Of a stretch of 64,000 bases of DNA, positions 48,241 to 60,200 are shown piece after piece. Source of the DNA: Welwitschia mirabilis (lineage: Eukaryota; Gnetophyta; Gnetopsida; Welwitschiales); the NCBI GenBank assembly GCA_051453625.1, contig JBOZIK010000001.1, forward strand, positions 292,528,691 through 292,592,690, given 5' to 3'. Within the stretch, counting starts at the first letter, position 1. Each line of letters starts with the position of its first letter. The notes under the pieces are model-generated. The model made no database searches. It saw nothing but the letters and a program-made list of their open reading frames with translations, and was not told the DNA's origin. A program made the translations under genes and the position numbers.

Positions 48241-49800
48241 TACATAATAAAAGATGGACACAGTTCAATACCAAAAATAGGGGCAATGAAGAAATGAGAT
48301 GGTAACACATAGTAATAGCATCAAAAGACATGTAACAGAGGTATGTGGAGGTGGCATTGGAGACATGTGGTAATAGCAGTATTTGTAGAGGAATATAGCT
48401 TCAAAGAACACATGTTAGACTCATCATGATGAAGATTCCATCAAGCACCATATGATGATCTCCATTGAACGCTACAAGACAACCCCCACAAAATGCTAAC
48501 TGATAAAAAATTATACCTAATGCTAAAGGATAGAATCTTCTCTACCTAATGCTAGAAGACAACCCCCACTAAATGCTATAAGATAAAATCTTCTACCTAA
48601 TGCTAAATAATGAAGATTCTACCTAATACTACAAGCCAAGAGCTTGTAACCATCCCTTACCCCCATCTATCCCTATAAAAGGGTCTTGAACCCTTTATTG
48701 TATTCATCTNNNNNNNNNNNNNNNNNNNNNNNNNNNNNNNNNNNNNNNNNNNNNNNNNNNNNNNNNNNNNNNNNNNNNNNNNNNNNNNNNNNNNNNNNNN
48801 NNNNNNNNNNNNNNNNNNNNNNNNNNNNNNNNNNNNNNNNNNNNNNNNNNNNNNNNNNNNNNNNNNNNNNNNNNNNNNNNNNNNNNNNNNNNNNNNNNNN
48901 NNNNNNNNNNNNNNNNNNNNNNNNNNNNNNNNNNNNNNNNNNNNNNNNNNNNNNNNNNNNNNNNNNNNNNNNNNNNNNNNNNNNNNNNNNNNNNNNNNNN
49001 NNNNNNNNNNNNNNNNNNNNNNNNNNNNNNNNNNNNNNNNNNNNNNNNNNNNNNNNNNNNNNNNNNNNNNNNNNNNNNNNNNNNNNNNNNNNNNNNNNNN
49101 NNNNNNNNNNNNNNNNNNNNNNNNNNNNNNNNNNNNNNNNNNNNNNNNNNNNNNNNNNNNNNNNNNNNNNNNNNNNNNNNNNNNNNNNNNNNNNNNNNNN
49201 NNNNNNNNNNNNNNNNNNNNNNNNNNNNNNNNNNNNNNNNNNNNNNNNNNNNNNNNNNNNNNNNNNNNNNNNNNNNNNNNNNNNNNNNNNNNNNNNNNNN
49301 NNNNNNNNNNNNNNNNNNNNNNNNNNNNNNNNNNNNNNNNNNNNNNNNNNNNNNNNNNNNNNNNNNNNNNNNNNNNNNNNNNNNNNNNNNNNNNNNNNNN
49401 NNNNNNNNNNNNNNNNNNNNNNNNNNNNNNNNNNNNNNNNNNNNNNNNNNNNNNNNNNNNNNNNNNNNNNNNNNNNNNNNNNNNNNNNNNNNNNNNNNNN
49501 NNNNNNNNNNNNNNNNNNNNNNNNNNNNNNNNNNNNNNNNNNNNNNNNNNNNNNNNNNNNNNNNNNNNNNNNNNNNNNNNNNNNNNNNNNNNNNNNNNNN
49601 NNNNNNNNNNNNNNNNNNNNNNNNNNNNNNNNNNNNNNNNNNNNNNNNNNNNNNNNNNNNNNNNNNNNNNNNNNNTGATGAAGATTCTAAACAATGATAC
49701 AAGCCAAAAGCTTGTAACCACCCCTTACCTTAATCTCTTCTTAGAAGAGGGTCTTGAACCCTTCATTGTAGAAAAATTATAGCACTTTGGAGCATCAAAT
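48241..49800 (+). promoter_or_regulatory. LTR-like promoter region with repeated upstream motifs, two copies around a gap
   Basis: The sequence around ACAAGCCAAGAGCTTGTAAC, CCCTTAC, TATAAAAGGG and TCTTGAACCC occurs at about 48628-48705. A diverged copy occurs at 49698-49770, across the 966-base gap 48710-49675. Upstream, 48440-48630 carries several copies of a CCTAATGCTA / AAGACAACCCCCAC motif, like enhancer repeats in a U3 region. A TATA box (48674-48683) and a following transcript-start-like region fit an LTR. The second copy has lost the TATA box. The element it belongs to is not identified; it is not the adjoining gypsy element, whose LTR is different. Confidence 0.5.
48710..49675. other. 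Assembly gap (966 N) between two copies of an LTR-like sequence
   Basis: The flanks are related to each other, which probably caused the gap. The missing part may contain further repeats of the same promoter region. Confidence 0.95.
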
Positions 49801-50125
49801 TATGATGGCTTTCTAGGTGATTCTTTAGGGAGTGAGATAGTTATTAAGGATTGTCTAAGGAGGTATCCTTTTTTGTTATTTCTTTACTATAAGATTGTTC
49901 TTATTTTGCAATATAGAATCTATTTTCTTTGATTTCAATTCATGAAGTAATATCATTAAAATGCTTAGGTGACTGCTTTAATTATCAAGTTACTTTTATT
50001 GTGTAACTCACTTTTATTAATTAGTATTTTAATTTAATAGATCTTAAGTACTTTAGGAGTTCTTACTTTCTATTATTATTTCAGGGTTAAAGTGTTAAGT
50101 GATTTTATCAATTATCATATGGATA

Positions 50126-50449
50126 TGAGATTATGCTCCATGATGTAAGCCAAATGTACTTGATGGTTTAAAGTATTTTTCAAGAAAGACAATTGGATAA
50201 CATCAAAGTGAAGGAGTAGTTAAGGACGAACTAGTAATTCTTTAGAGCTAGTTTGCTTTGCTTTCTTTTAAGATGGATATCAACACTAAAAATTACTTCA
50301 TTTCTTTATATTTTTTAATTTCTTCTTTGTAACTTCCTTTAAAATTAAAGTGGTATAAAACTGAGTGAATACCAAATGTTATTCCCAAGGAAGAATGATA
50401 GCTAAGTGAAAAATTAACTTAAATTTGATACACTATATTACTTTAATCA
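50126..50449 (+). repeat. 5' LTR of the Ty3/gypsy element
   Basis: This aligns with 55809-56100 through blocks such as AGTGAAGGAGTA, AACACTAAAAATTACTT and TTAAAGTGGTATAAAACT. The end TTTAATCA (to 50449) is followed one base later by the primer site. About 30 bp are longer than in the 3' copy because of indels. Confidence 0.8.
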
Positions 50450-50450
50450 A

Positions 50451-50473
50451 ATTTTGATATTGGTGCCAAGGAT
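50451..50473 (+). other. Primer-binding site (Asp tRNA), decayed
   Basis: The 23 bases align without gaps to the plant gypsy site containing TGGCGCCGTTGCCGGGGA, the complement of the Asp-tRNA 3' end. Seven of eight differences are C-to-T or G-to-A. Confidence 0.75.
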
Positions 50474-51900
50474 AATAAAATAGTAGTATCTTAGAGGAGT
50501 ACTACTTTTTTATTTTGCAAGTCTATACATAATTTTATTTGTCTAGTGGTGGGCACTAGTCCTTTTTCTAGTGATACCTAAACTAGTCCTTTTTATTTTG
50601 CTTTACGTGTTTCTTTTATTTTCTTTCTAGTGGTTGGTACTGGTCCTTTCTAGTGTCATCAAAATTGGTCCATTTATCATTCCTTTGGTATGCTTTCTAG
50701 TGGTTGGTATTGATCCATCTAATGTTACTCAAATTAGTATAGTTTCTTAAAGTTTTTTTTTTGATTTCCTAAGTTGTTTTCTACACATCTAACATTTTGT
50801 TTGCAGGTTGCTTTTGAAAGCTTTAAAAAACTTAAAAACAACTTTTAAAAGTTTTAATTAATTTTTCATTGCATGCATTTATTTTCTTACTCTGTTTTTT
50901 GCATTTTTTACATGATTCTATTCTATGCCTTTGTTTTACTACATGCATAAAAATGTTAAAACCCTCTTGAAAATTTAATTTTAATTTTATTATGTTGTTT
51001 TTAATTTTTATCTACATTCATCATTTCTATTTTATTTCATTGCAATCTCGATACTTCTTTCATTTAACATGAACTTAATGAACCATAGTGCAAAAACCAA
51101 GTGTATGCTGTGTAACCTCATTAGTATTGCTAGTGTTCTAGGTTAGAATGCTCTATTCTCTTGAAAAAACCTTCCTTATAGTCTCTAAGACCTTCTTAAC
51201 TTATAGGCCCTAAAATATTAAATAAAATTCAACTATATTAAATAACTATATTAAATGAACTATATAGTTGAAGTTTATTCTTGTTAAGAGGATACTCTCA
51301 AAAATTTTATGGAAACACAAATGAAAATAAATCAAATGCAAGAGAAAAACAAATCAAAGAATAAAACAAATAAAGTCTTTAATAGAGCACAAATCAATTC
51401 CAATAAACCACCACCCACATTCTTTTATTAATAAACCAAAGAGAAATAGCGAAATTCCCGATGAGTGTTCAACAAAATTCAAAAGAATTTAGATTTATGA
51501 AAGGGGTAGAACACCTAAAAGAAACCGAGTCTATACACCTTAAAAGTGCAAAAAAGTTAGAAACTACGCCCACATAAAATGAGTGTAAAGACAATCAAAA
51601 CCCCATGGAAAATAAGAAAAAGGATAAGAGTGAAGATCCATTTCCTATTTACAAAGAGTTAATACATTTTTGCCAATAGCTTAGGAATGACAACATAAAT
51701 TAAAAAGTAAATAAAGGCCCTAAAATTTTCCAAAGAAGATAAGATAAACATGTCTCTTCTAAAAGCCATTAAACTGATCACTTACTATGCTAAATTCTTT
51801 AAAGACTTATGCACTATAAAAAGGCAAATGAATGTTAAATCTAAAGCCTTTTAAACTCAATAAATAAGTGCAATTCTCCAAAACCAATTCCTACTGAAGT
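50474..51900 (+). pseudogene. Gag region remnant of the gypsy element
   Basis: The position between primer site and protease makes this the gag region. No open frame or zinc knuckle survives that I can identify. The later part (51600-51900) is A-rich, as gag C-terminal regions often are. Confidence 0.5.
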
Positions 51901-52370
51901 ACAAAGACCCTAGGTATTTTACAATTAGTATTACCATGGGAAACAAAAAATTCAATCAAGCCTTGTTAAACTTAGAAGCTAGTGTAGACTTACTCTCTTA
52001 TAGAACCTATAAGGAGATAGACTTAGAAGGACTCAGAAAAATAAAACTACAACTCCAATTAGTAGATACCATTGTTAAAACATCATTAGGAGTCATCAAA
52101 GAGATCATAGTCAAAGTAAATAATTACTATTTCCCAATATAATTTGAGGGCTTGGATATGGAGAATTCATGAAATCAAATAGTGCCCATCATACTAGGAA
52201 GACCATTCTTAGCAACCTCAAAATTCTTGATCAATTACAAAAATGATTTAATGAAAATTTCTTTTGATAACATAACCATAGAGATAAACATCTTTAATGC
52301 CATAAAGTTTCCATTAAATGATGAAGGGGTAGAGTATGTAGATATGATAGGAAGACTTATTGAGGATTAG
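51901..52370 (+). pseudogene. Gypsy aspartic protease, inactive
   Basis: Two open stretches in one frame (51936-52142 and 52182-52370) are separated by stops. The first contains ALLNLEASVDLLSY, where the family has a D-L-G-A-S catalytic motif. Here the Asp codon has become Asn and the Gly codon Glu, both G-to-A changes, so the protease is dead. The second contains PIILGRPFLATSKFLINY, the conserved C-terminal flap of this protease family. Confidence 0.85.
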
Positions 52371-52659
52371 AAATCCACTTCTTACTCTTCTAAAAATGAT
52401 AAACCTGATTACTCTCAAGAAATATGCTCTATAGCTCAAAATGAAGTTAACTTATAACTTAAACCTTTTTGTGATTATTTAAAATATGTTTTCTTAAGGG
52501 ATAACTCTACCTTTATAGTAGTTATAAACTCTTCCTTAACTCCATTATAATAATATCAATTACTTAGACTCTTAAGAAAGAACAAATAGGCAATAGGATG
52601 GATTCTCTCTAACATTAGAGGAATTGGTCCTAGTATTTTCATGCACCGCATCTATTTAG

Positions 52660-54050
52660 AAAAAACCATTCATTGAGGCACAACAAAGAATAAACCCAAT
52701 TATGAGGGAAGTAGTTAAAAATAAAGCAATTAAACTTCTTGATAATGAGATTATTTAGCCTATTTCAGATAGTAAATGAATAATTTCAACTTATACCATT
52801 AAAAAAATTAGGAATTACCCTTGTCCCTATTGAGTAAAATGAGCTTATCCATACCAAAACTACTATAAAATGGAGGATGTGTACTGATTACAGGAAATTA
52901 AATGTTGTATCTAGAAAAGATCACTTTCCTCTTCCTTTTCTACATTAAATGTTAGAACAACTCATAAGACATACTTTTTCCTATTTTTTGGATGGATACT
53001 TAGGTTACAATTAGATTGAAATTACTCCTAAAGATTAAGAAAAAACCACATTTACTTACCCTTATGGAATGTTTGTTTATAAATGAATACCCTTTGGCCT
53101 ATCTAATTTACTTACCACTTTCCAACATTGCATGTTTGAAATCTTCTCCAACTTATTAGATTCATGTGTCAAAATCTACATGGATGACTTCTTGGTTTAT
53201 GGAACCTTGTTTAACCACTCTTTGAATAACTTAGAACATGTTTTATAAAGTTGCATTGAAAAACACCTTGTACTCAACTATAAAAAGTGCCATTTTATGG
53301 TAAATCAAGGTATAGTTTTGGGACATGTTATCTTTAAGGAAGGAATTCAGGTAGATCCAAATAAGGTCTCCTTAATCACATACTTTCTTACCCCTTAAAA
53401 ATAGCAAGACATTAGATCCTTCTTAGGGGACATATGATACTCTAGGAGATTAATCAAATACTTTAGAAAAATTACTAAGCCTTTGTGTGATAATTTAAGT
53501 AGGGATGCCTTTTTTAACTAGATCCTAGAGTGTCAAGACATATTTAAATAACTCAAAGAAAACTAAATTCCACATCCATTATCCAATGCCCCAATTGAAA
53601 GTTACCTTTTGATCTTATGTATGACACAAGTAACTTTATAATAGGAGCTATATTAGGATAAAGAATCCATAAAAAACCAACTATGATTTACTACACTAGT
53701 AAAACCTTAAATAACATTTAAATCAACTACACTAGTATAGGGAAAGAGATTTTGGCTTTGTCTTTTCCCTTAAAAAATTTAAGCAATATCTTTTATAATC
53801 TAAGATAGTTATTTACACTAATTACTTAACCCTTAGATACCTTTGTTTAGAAATATTTAAAACTATAACTAATTAGATGGATCCTCCTCCTTTAAGAATT
53901 TTATTTAGAGATTAAGGATAAAAAAAGACTTTAATAATGTTGTTGTAGATCATTTTTCATGTATATCTCTACATAATATACAAACATCTTTATCCATTGG
54001 TGATACTTTTCTGAATGAACATATCATTTTAGTTAAAGAAATACTCTGGC
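52660..54050 (+). pseudogene. Gypsy reverse transcriptase and RNase H, broken
   Basis: Recognisable pieces in order are RINPIMREVVKNKAIKLLDN (52690-52750), MCTDYRKLNVVS (52876-52911), TFTYPYGMFVYK (about 53048-53084) and the intact active site YMDD at 53177-53188 (KIYMDDFLVYG). CHFMVNQGIVLGHVIFKEGI and VDPNKVSLI follow (53287-53375). The RNase H part is weaker (53600-53970) and ends in VVVDHFSCI. Stops fall repeatedly where this family has Trp, Gln or Arg. The enzyme would copy element RNA into cDNA if intact; it cannot be made here. Confidence 0.88.
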
Positions 54051-55170
54051 TTGTAGAAATTACCAATTAATTAATCTCCAAAACTATTCCTTTCCATTGG
54101 ATCATTAATGATAAAAAGAGGTTTCTAAGCCAAGTTAAATGTTTTTTCTAGGATAGCCCATATCTTCTGAAATATTGCCCTAACCAATTCATTTACAAAT
54201 GTGTTCCTCAAAGTAACATTCGTAACATACTTAAACATTACCATTATGAGGCTTATGGGAATTACTGCTTAGCTAATAAAACTGTAATGAAAATCCTACA
54301 ATCTAGTTTTATTATCCATCAATTTTTAAAGATACTTATCTTTATTGCAAATCCTATAATAATTGTTAAAGGTTAGGGAGTATTTCATTAAGATAAATGA
54401 TTCCTTTAAACCCTATACTTACTAATAAACCCTTTGATGTATGAAGAATTGATTTCCAAAGTCCTTATCCATCATTAAACAAGCATCAATACATCCTCAT
54501 TTATATTGACTATGTGATTAGATGGATTAAAGCATATGCTTGTCAAACAAATAATGCCAAAATGGTAGTTAGAATTCTTTAAAGAAAATGTCTTAACTCA
54601 ATTTGGCTATCCATATGTTTTAATTGGTGATGGAGGGACACACTTTTGTAATAAAATATTCAACAAATTTCTTACTAATTATGGGGTTATACATAAAGCT
54701 ATAACATGTTACCATCTACAAACAAGTAGCCAAGTTAAGGTTATGAATAGAGAAATTAAGAAAAATCCTAAAAAAGTAGTAAGCTCAACACAAAAAGACT
54801 AGTATTTCAAACTTAATGATGTCTTATGAGAATATCATACTACTTATAAAACACCCTTTAGAATTATAACTTTTTAATCAGTTTATGATAAAGCATGTTG
54901 TTTACTTATAAAACTTGACATTGGGCTTACTGAATGATCAACAATATGAACTTAGACTTAAAGGTTACAAATAAAAATAGGGTCATACAACTCAATAAAC
55001 TAGATGAAATTAGAAATAATGCCTATGAAAACATGCGAATAAATAATAATAGGATGAAAAGCTTTTATGATCAACATATACTTAGAAAAACTTTTCAGAA
55101 GGAAGAACTAGTATTACTATATAACTTACATATTTTTCCAGGAAAATTAGTGGCTAAGTGAAAATAACAC
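54051..55170 (+). pseudogene. Gypsy integrase and post-integrase segment, broken
   Basis: The zinc-binding N-terminal part is recognisable at 54235-54310 (HYHYEAYGNY and KILQSSF). The core has HQYILVCIDYVIRWIKAY (54487-54540) and IGDGGTHFC (54622-54650) with the second catalytic Asp present. An open 75-codon frame at 54934-55161 carries MNLDLKVTNKNRVIQLNKLD, KSFYDQHI and FPGKLVAK, the usual segment after integrase in this lineage. Frameshifts and stops separate these blocks. Confidence 0.85.
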
Positions 55171-55808
55171 TTCTTAATTGAAAAATTTTTTGTCACATAA
55201 AGATATTATCATTAAAAATCCCAAAAATAATTATCTCCTTAAAGTCAATGAATACCACTTGACATATTATCACTTATTCCATCATCCTTTTGAATCTTAG
55301 CATTTACTAAATCCATTGTGAAATCACTCCATAAAATCCATAAACCATCCACTCAAACCATCAATCCATGCATTTTTGAAACTTAATGATCTAGGTTAAA
55401 AGCTCTTAAAATAGAAATAAATGATAAGAAATCATGTTATTACCTAATTAATGATTATGATCAAGTTTACTTATGGATTTATAAGGAAAAAACACTTATT
55501 TTAAGTAGGTTAGTTAAGAATGCATTTACTTAGAATCATTAGTTTTGGTAAAACTTGGTTAAAAAGGTGGGATTTACCTTTTCATATGCTCTTTAAGTAA
55601 AAAGCCTTCAAATGGAGACAAGATTTGTTTTGACTAGGCTAATGAGCCAATGACCCTCTAAAAGTACATAAAAAAATAACTATGGGAAGATGAAGGAAAA
55701 AAATAATATATCTCTTCTTCAAAAGCACATAACATTAATCACTTAGTCAGGTTTAGTTAACTACATGGAGTCTATGAATTCTTGCTAGTAGTATTTTCAT
55801 ATGAAGGA
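55171..55808 (+). other. 3' non-coding region of the gypsy element
   Basis: AT-rich sequence between the post-integrase segment and the 3' LTR with no recognised motif apart from the terminal purine stretch at about 55803-55808. Confidence 0.6.
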
Positions 55809-56100
55809 TGATATTATGCCCCATGAGTTGAGCCAAATACACTTGATAGTTTGAAGTGTTTTGTAAGAAAGACAATCAGATAACATCTAAGTGAAGGAGT
55901 ACTTAATGAAAAACTAGTAATACTTGGAGCTACTTTACTTTGTTTTCTTTAAGATAAATTTCAACACTAAAAATTACTTTTTCTCTCCTTTAAAGTTAAA
56001 GTGGTATAAAACTAAGCTAATACCTAATGTTGTCCCTAAGGAAGACTGATATCTAAGTGAAATCTTAGCTTGAATCCAAGGCATTGTATAAATTTAATCA
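55809..56100 (+). repeat. 3' LTR of the Ty3/gypsy element
   Basis: This direct-repeat partner of 50126-50449 starts TGATATTATGCCCCATGAG and ends AATTTAATCA. It keeps more G/C at several positions (GCCCCATGAG against GCTCCATGAT), so the two LTRs have decayed independently. Confidence 0.8.
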
Positions 56101-56499
56101 ACTACATTGGTAAATAAATGATTACTAAAGCAAGAGAAGTATGTTCAACATTTAATAGAATATATTTTCAATTTCTATTACTATGGAATAAGATCCTTTT
56201 AATAATTCTTTACATAAGTAGTTTTCAAAACACCATAAAATGTTTAAGTATTTGAACCATCTACTTTATTAGATGTGCTACTAATAAGATAATAACTTTC
56301 AACTTAATATTTAAGATTCTAACTATAAAGAATTTTTCTTTAAGAGAGGATATGACTCGACTCTATTAGAAAACTTAAATTTAATGGTAGTTTATAGTAT
56401 ACACCTCACATAATTATTAATTTTACTAATATATTTAAATTAAATGGTGTTTATTAGTATCTCTTTAATTAAAATGATAAATACATTTCACAAAAAAGT

Positions 56500-57250
56500 T
56501 TTTAAAGTTTATCATCAAATTTTAAAGAAATTATCATAGAGGATGAGTTAGAAGTAGCTTTCTTTGACATGGCTAGTGATGAAAATTTTATAAAACTCAT
56601 TATAGTATTATTGGAAAAGACTTCTTTAGAGTAGCTAAGAAAGCCTTATATTAAGATAACTAAGGTCCAAATCTTAATCAAGCTATTACTTATCTTTTGC
56701 CAAAAGTTGATGTTTTGCATTTTATTTCCAATTAGAAATCAATTACAATATTCAATGTTCCTTTCAAAGTTTTAGCTAAATATTTAACTAATAGATTAAT
56801 ATTATCCTACATTATATCATTGCTATTAGACAAAGTTATTCTGTAAAAGATAAATATCTACTTAATAATTTTGTATATTTTTAAGAAGGTTTACCTTGAA
56901 GCAAAGGATACTAATCAAGATATTATCTTACTTAAAATTGATCATGTAAAATATTAGCATATGATTAAATAAAACTTTATCTCAAATGTTATTAAAAAGT
57001 ATAGGTTTTAAAAATGTTTCCATTCATATAATAAATTATTTAATCAAGGATGTAAATTTTTATTTCCATTACTAGAAATATGACTTCCACTTTGGCTTTC
57101 TATCTTCTTATTATTATAGTAGACTTTAATTATTATGCTATGTAGAAGGATAAGTAGAATGGTAAAAATCCAAAGTATTTTATTAATATACACTTTGTAT
57201 ATAAATCTTCTTTTGTTAATAAATAATTTTATAGCTATAATTAATTAGCT
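56500..57250 (+). pseudogene. LINE reverse transcriptase fragment, plus strand
   Basis: The frame shows ITYLLPKVDVLHFISN, a stop where a Trp is expected, then KSITIFNVPFKVLAKYLTNRL (56690-56790 overall). This is the conserved PIT..N...K.LAK..NRL segment of L1-type RT. Downstream, scattered pieces (LKSIGFKNVSIHIINYLI near 56990-57045; FHFGFLSS near 57085) fit the next RT blocks. The YADD-type box is not recognisable. It is the only L1-type fragment seen on the plus strand and lies 0.4 kb after the gypsy 3' LTR. Confidence 0.65.
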
Positions 57251-60200
57251 TCTCTTTAGGATTGATCTTTATTATTTTCTCTGTAGTTTTATGATTAATT
57301 CGAAATTTTTTTAATACTTGCTCTTTTTAAAAATTATAAATGGAATCTATCTAAATCATAAAAAGTATTCAAAATAATGAGATAATCAAGGTTCTTAGAG
57401 TTTTTCCTTTTCCCTTTAAGGAATTTCTAAATAATTATGAAATCTTATCATTAATAGATTAGATTTAAAAGTGGATATATAGAACCAAAAATTTCATTAT
57501 TATCTAAAGCACTTAGAATGTAAAAGTATTTTTTGTACTAATAATATCTATTATTACTCCTATTAGGCTCTTAATACTTCAAGTTACAAGTTAATTGAAA
57601 AGTATAGTTACTCTATCAATTTGTATTGTCAAATAACAATAATAGAAAAAAATTTCATAAAGTTATAGGAAGAATTATTACTTACTTAACAAAAAAAAGG
57701 TTTGGCTTTTTTGAAATACTTTATGTGAGGCATCTCCCATTATGATAAGCCATAAGTTTAGCATTTGAACTCTATAATATGATGGTATCACTTAATTTTT
57801 AAATGATTAAATCCTACTTATTAAAAGAATAGGACACATTGAAAAGATATTCATATTAGCAACTAGTATATGTCTCTAATGGATATTAATATTTAAGATC
57901 TATTATCCTTAAAAAATATTTAAATTCATAGGAAATGTTTTGTAAGTTAATTACTTGGAATTTTTTTTAAACCTTCTTTTATGTTAAAAGGACATAATTC
58001 TTTGATATTTTTAATTAAATGATACTTCACTTACTTTTTTAAGATCTTAGTGTGTTGTTCATTGGTTTAGTAAGGGGGTAATCTTTCTTTTATGTCTTTG
58101 CTTAAATAATTAATATGTTTAATGGAAAGCCTTTTAAAAATTTTATAATGACTCAAATAATACATTTTTATTTCTTTGTCTCTTCTTTCCTTTTTGTAAA
58201 TCCATTTTATTTATCATATTTACAATGTAGTTCATTTTTAAGATAATTGTGTCTTACCTTTAAACTAAATATAGCGGAAAGTTAATACTCATTTTTATTC
58301 TTATAAATGAAAAAAATATTATAATATACTTTTGTAAGACATGTTTATTAAGAATCATTGTAATAAACTATGGCATACCTTAACATTAAAGAGTTAAGTG
58401 ATATTGACAAGTAGTGAGATACTAGGTCGATTAATTAAAACTTATCTATTGGATTTTATGGAATATTTTGAATGTGGTTTTGAAATAATAAAAACTAGAT
58501 AGAGGTATCATAAACTCAATGAATCCATTAATTAAGCATAGTGAACAACCTACTAATATATGACCTGCCTACCTCCACATGTTGTATTAGGGCTAGTACC
58601 CCTAAAAATAAGGATGAATAAAATTGATTATATAAAGCTAATAGTATATCATCCTATTAATAATATACTCAAGTACAAAGAACAATTACTTGTGAATTAA
58701 TCCCCTAATAAATGCATGAACAAATCACATATCACAAAATGAACGAAACAAGATAATCTACAATAGGAATTATATCATCTATTAAAGTATTAGTATGCAT
58801 TTGAAGTTAATACAAATGTAAAAAAAATTAGTCGAATAAAGTAAAATTAACTTGTACACTCAATAACTACTTTTTTATTCTAATTAACCTATAAAAATAA
58901 TACAACTTTAAACAAAAAAAAGGACCTAGTACAAATTTATATGAATAACATTTTGAGTAAGGAATGAAATCAAAACTAAAATGAAATATAAATTATGATT
59001 TATTATAGAGGAAATGGATTACACTAAATGTTGGAGTAATTTATTCAAGTGTAATAAAAATATAATTAGTTTATTTTACATTATAAATTAGTTATATCTA
59101 TAGTGGAATTTACAAGGATAATTTGAAAAGATTAGAATGATATTATTTGAATTCAAACTTAGATAGGAACTATAAACATAATTATTAATTTACAATATAA
59201 TTTATATTTTAATTTCTTATCCTTTTCCCATAAAATTTTCCTTTTCATATTTTATTATTTCCTTCTAATAATCTAAAATTTGTGCATATCATCTTTGGAA
59301 ATGGGTCTCTATTTATCTTTTAAAATTCTTGTCTCTCTTGTTTCCTAAAAAATTATCTCTTTATTTTTTGAAATGATCATCTTTTTATCTTCTATTATTG
59401 CTTGATGATAAAGTGATTTTGTTACTTCATCTTATTATGCACTAAATTAGAAATAATACATCCTCACTTATTACCAAGTTATAATTATTCTTAACTAAAA
59501 ACAATAGATCTTCTGTATTGGTAGTTGATAATGTCTTGTAGCCTACTATTGCTGCATGAAGGATGTCTTAATTTGTTCTTATTTATCACTAAGATATATT
59601 GATTTCCTTCTATGATATCTATTTCATTTTTATTAGCACATGATAATTATGGATCTATTTTTTATGCCCAGTTGGTGATCTACAATAAACTTGTATAAGG
59701 GAAAAAAGACTGCTTAATATTTTTTAACATCTTATAGTTAAGATTGTAGTAAAATTAAAAACCAAATGTTTCTTAAAATTTTATTTAAAAAATAAAAATA
59801 TTTCTTAAAGAAACTTGGTCTCATAAAATTACCTTTTCTATGATAAAATATCATTATATTATTTTAATTTATCTAAGATTAGAGAAAAATGTATTATACA
59901 ATGGTAAGTTTGAACAACTATCATAGTCCTCTTTCTATATTATGATGATTCCTTGTCATGTGATGAAAACATTTGTTACATTCATTATCACTTTAAAATT
60001 ATGTATTAATATATCTTATTTACAAGATAAAATGTAATACTTATTTGATGGAAGCATTTAAAATCCTAAAATAGTAATGAATAACAATGTGTTGTGATTT
60101 CCATTAATGCATACTAAGGGGATATGCAAGTTATGTTATCAAAAAGTACACAATAGAGTTTTTTTAATTATAAAATGTAAAATATATATGGATTACATAG

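Larger units (their letters stand above)
50126..56100 (+). mobile_element. Complete but dead Ty3/gypsy retrotransposon (Tat/Athila type)
   Basis: LTRs lie at about 50126-50449 and 55809-56100, in direct orientation. Both start TGA.ATTATG and end TTTAATCA. The primer site 50451-50473 aligns base for base with that of Asp-tRNA-primed plant gypsy elements. Between them come a gag remnant, protease, RT, RNase H, integrase and a post-integrase segment in standard order on the plus strand, with stops throughout. A purine stretch (GAAGGA) precedes the 3' LTR. The bases flanking the two LTRs do not match, so no target duplication remains. LTR divergence is high, implying an old insertion. Confidence 0.88.

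Noticed and set aside
48657-49721. Three long open frames of more than 330 codons
   Set aside because: Again N-only translation across the gap 48710-49675.
50126-50449. Extension of the gypsy 5' LTR back to 48.2 kb
   Set aside because: Sequence before 50126 has no counterpart before the 3' LTR at 55809, apart from a few matching bases.
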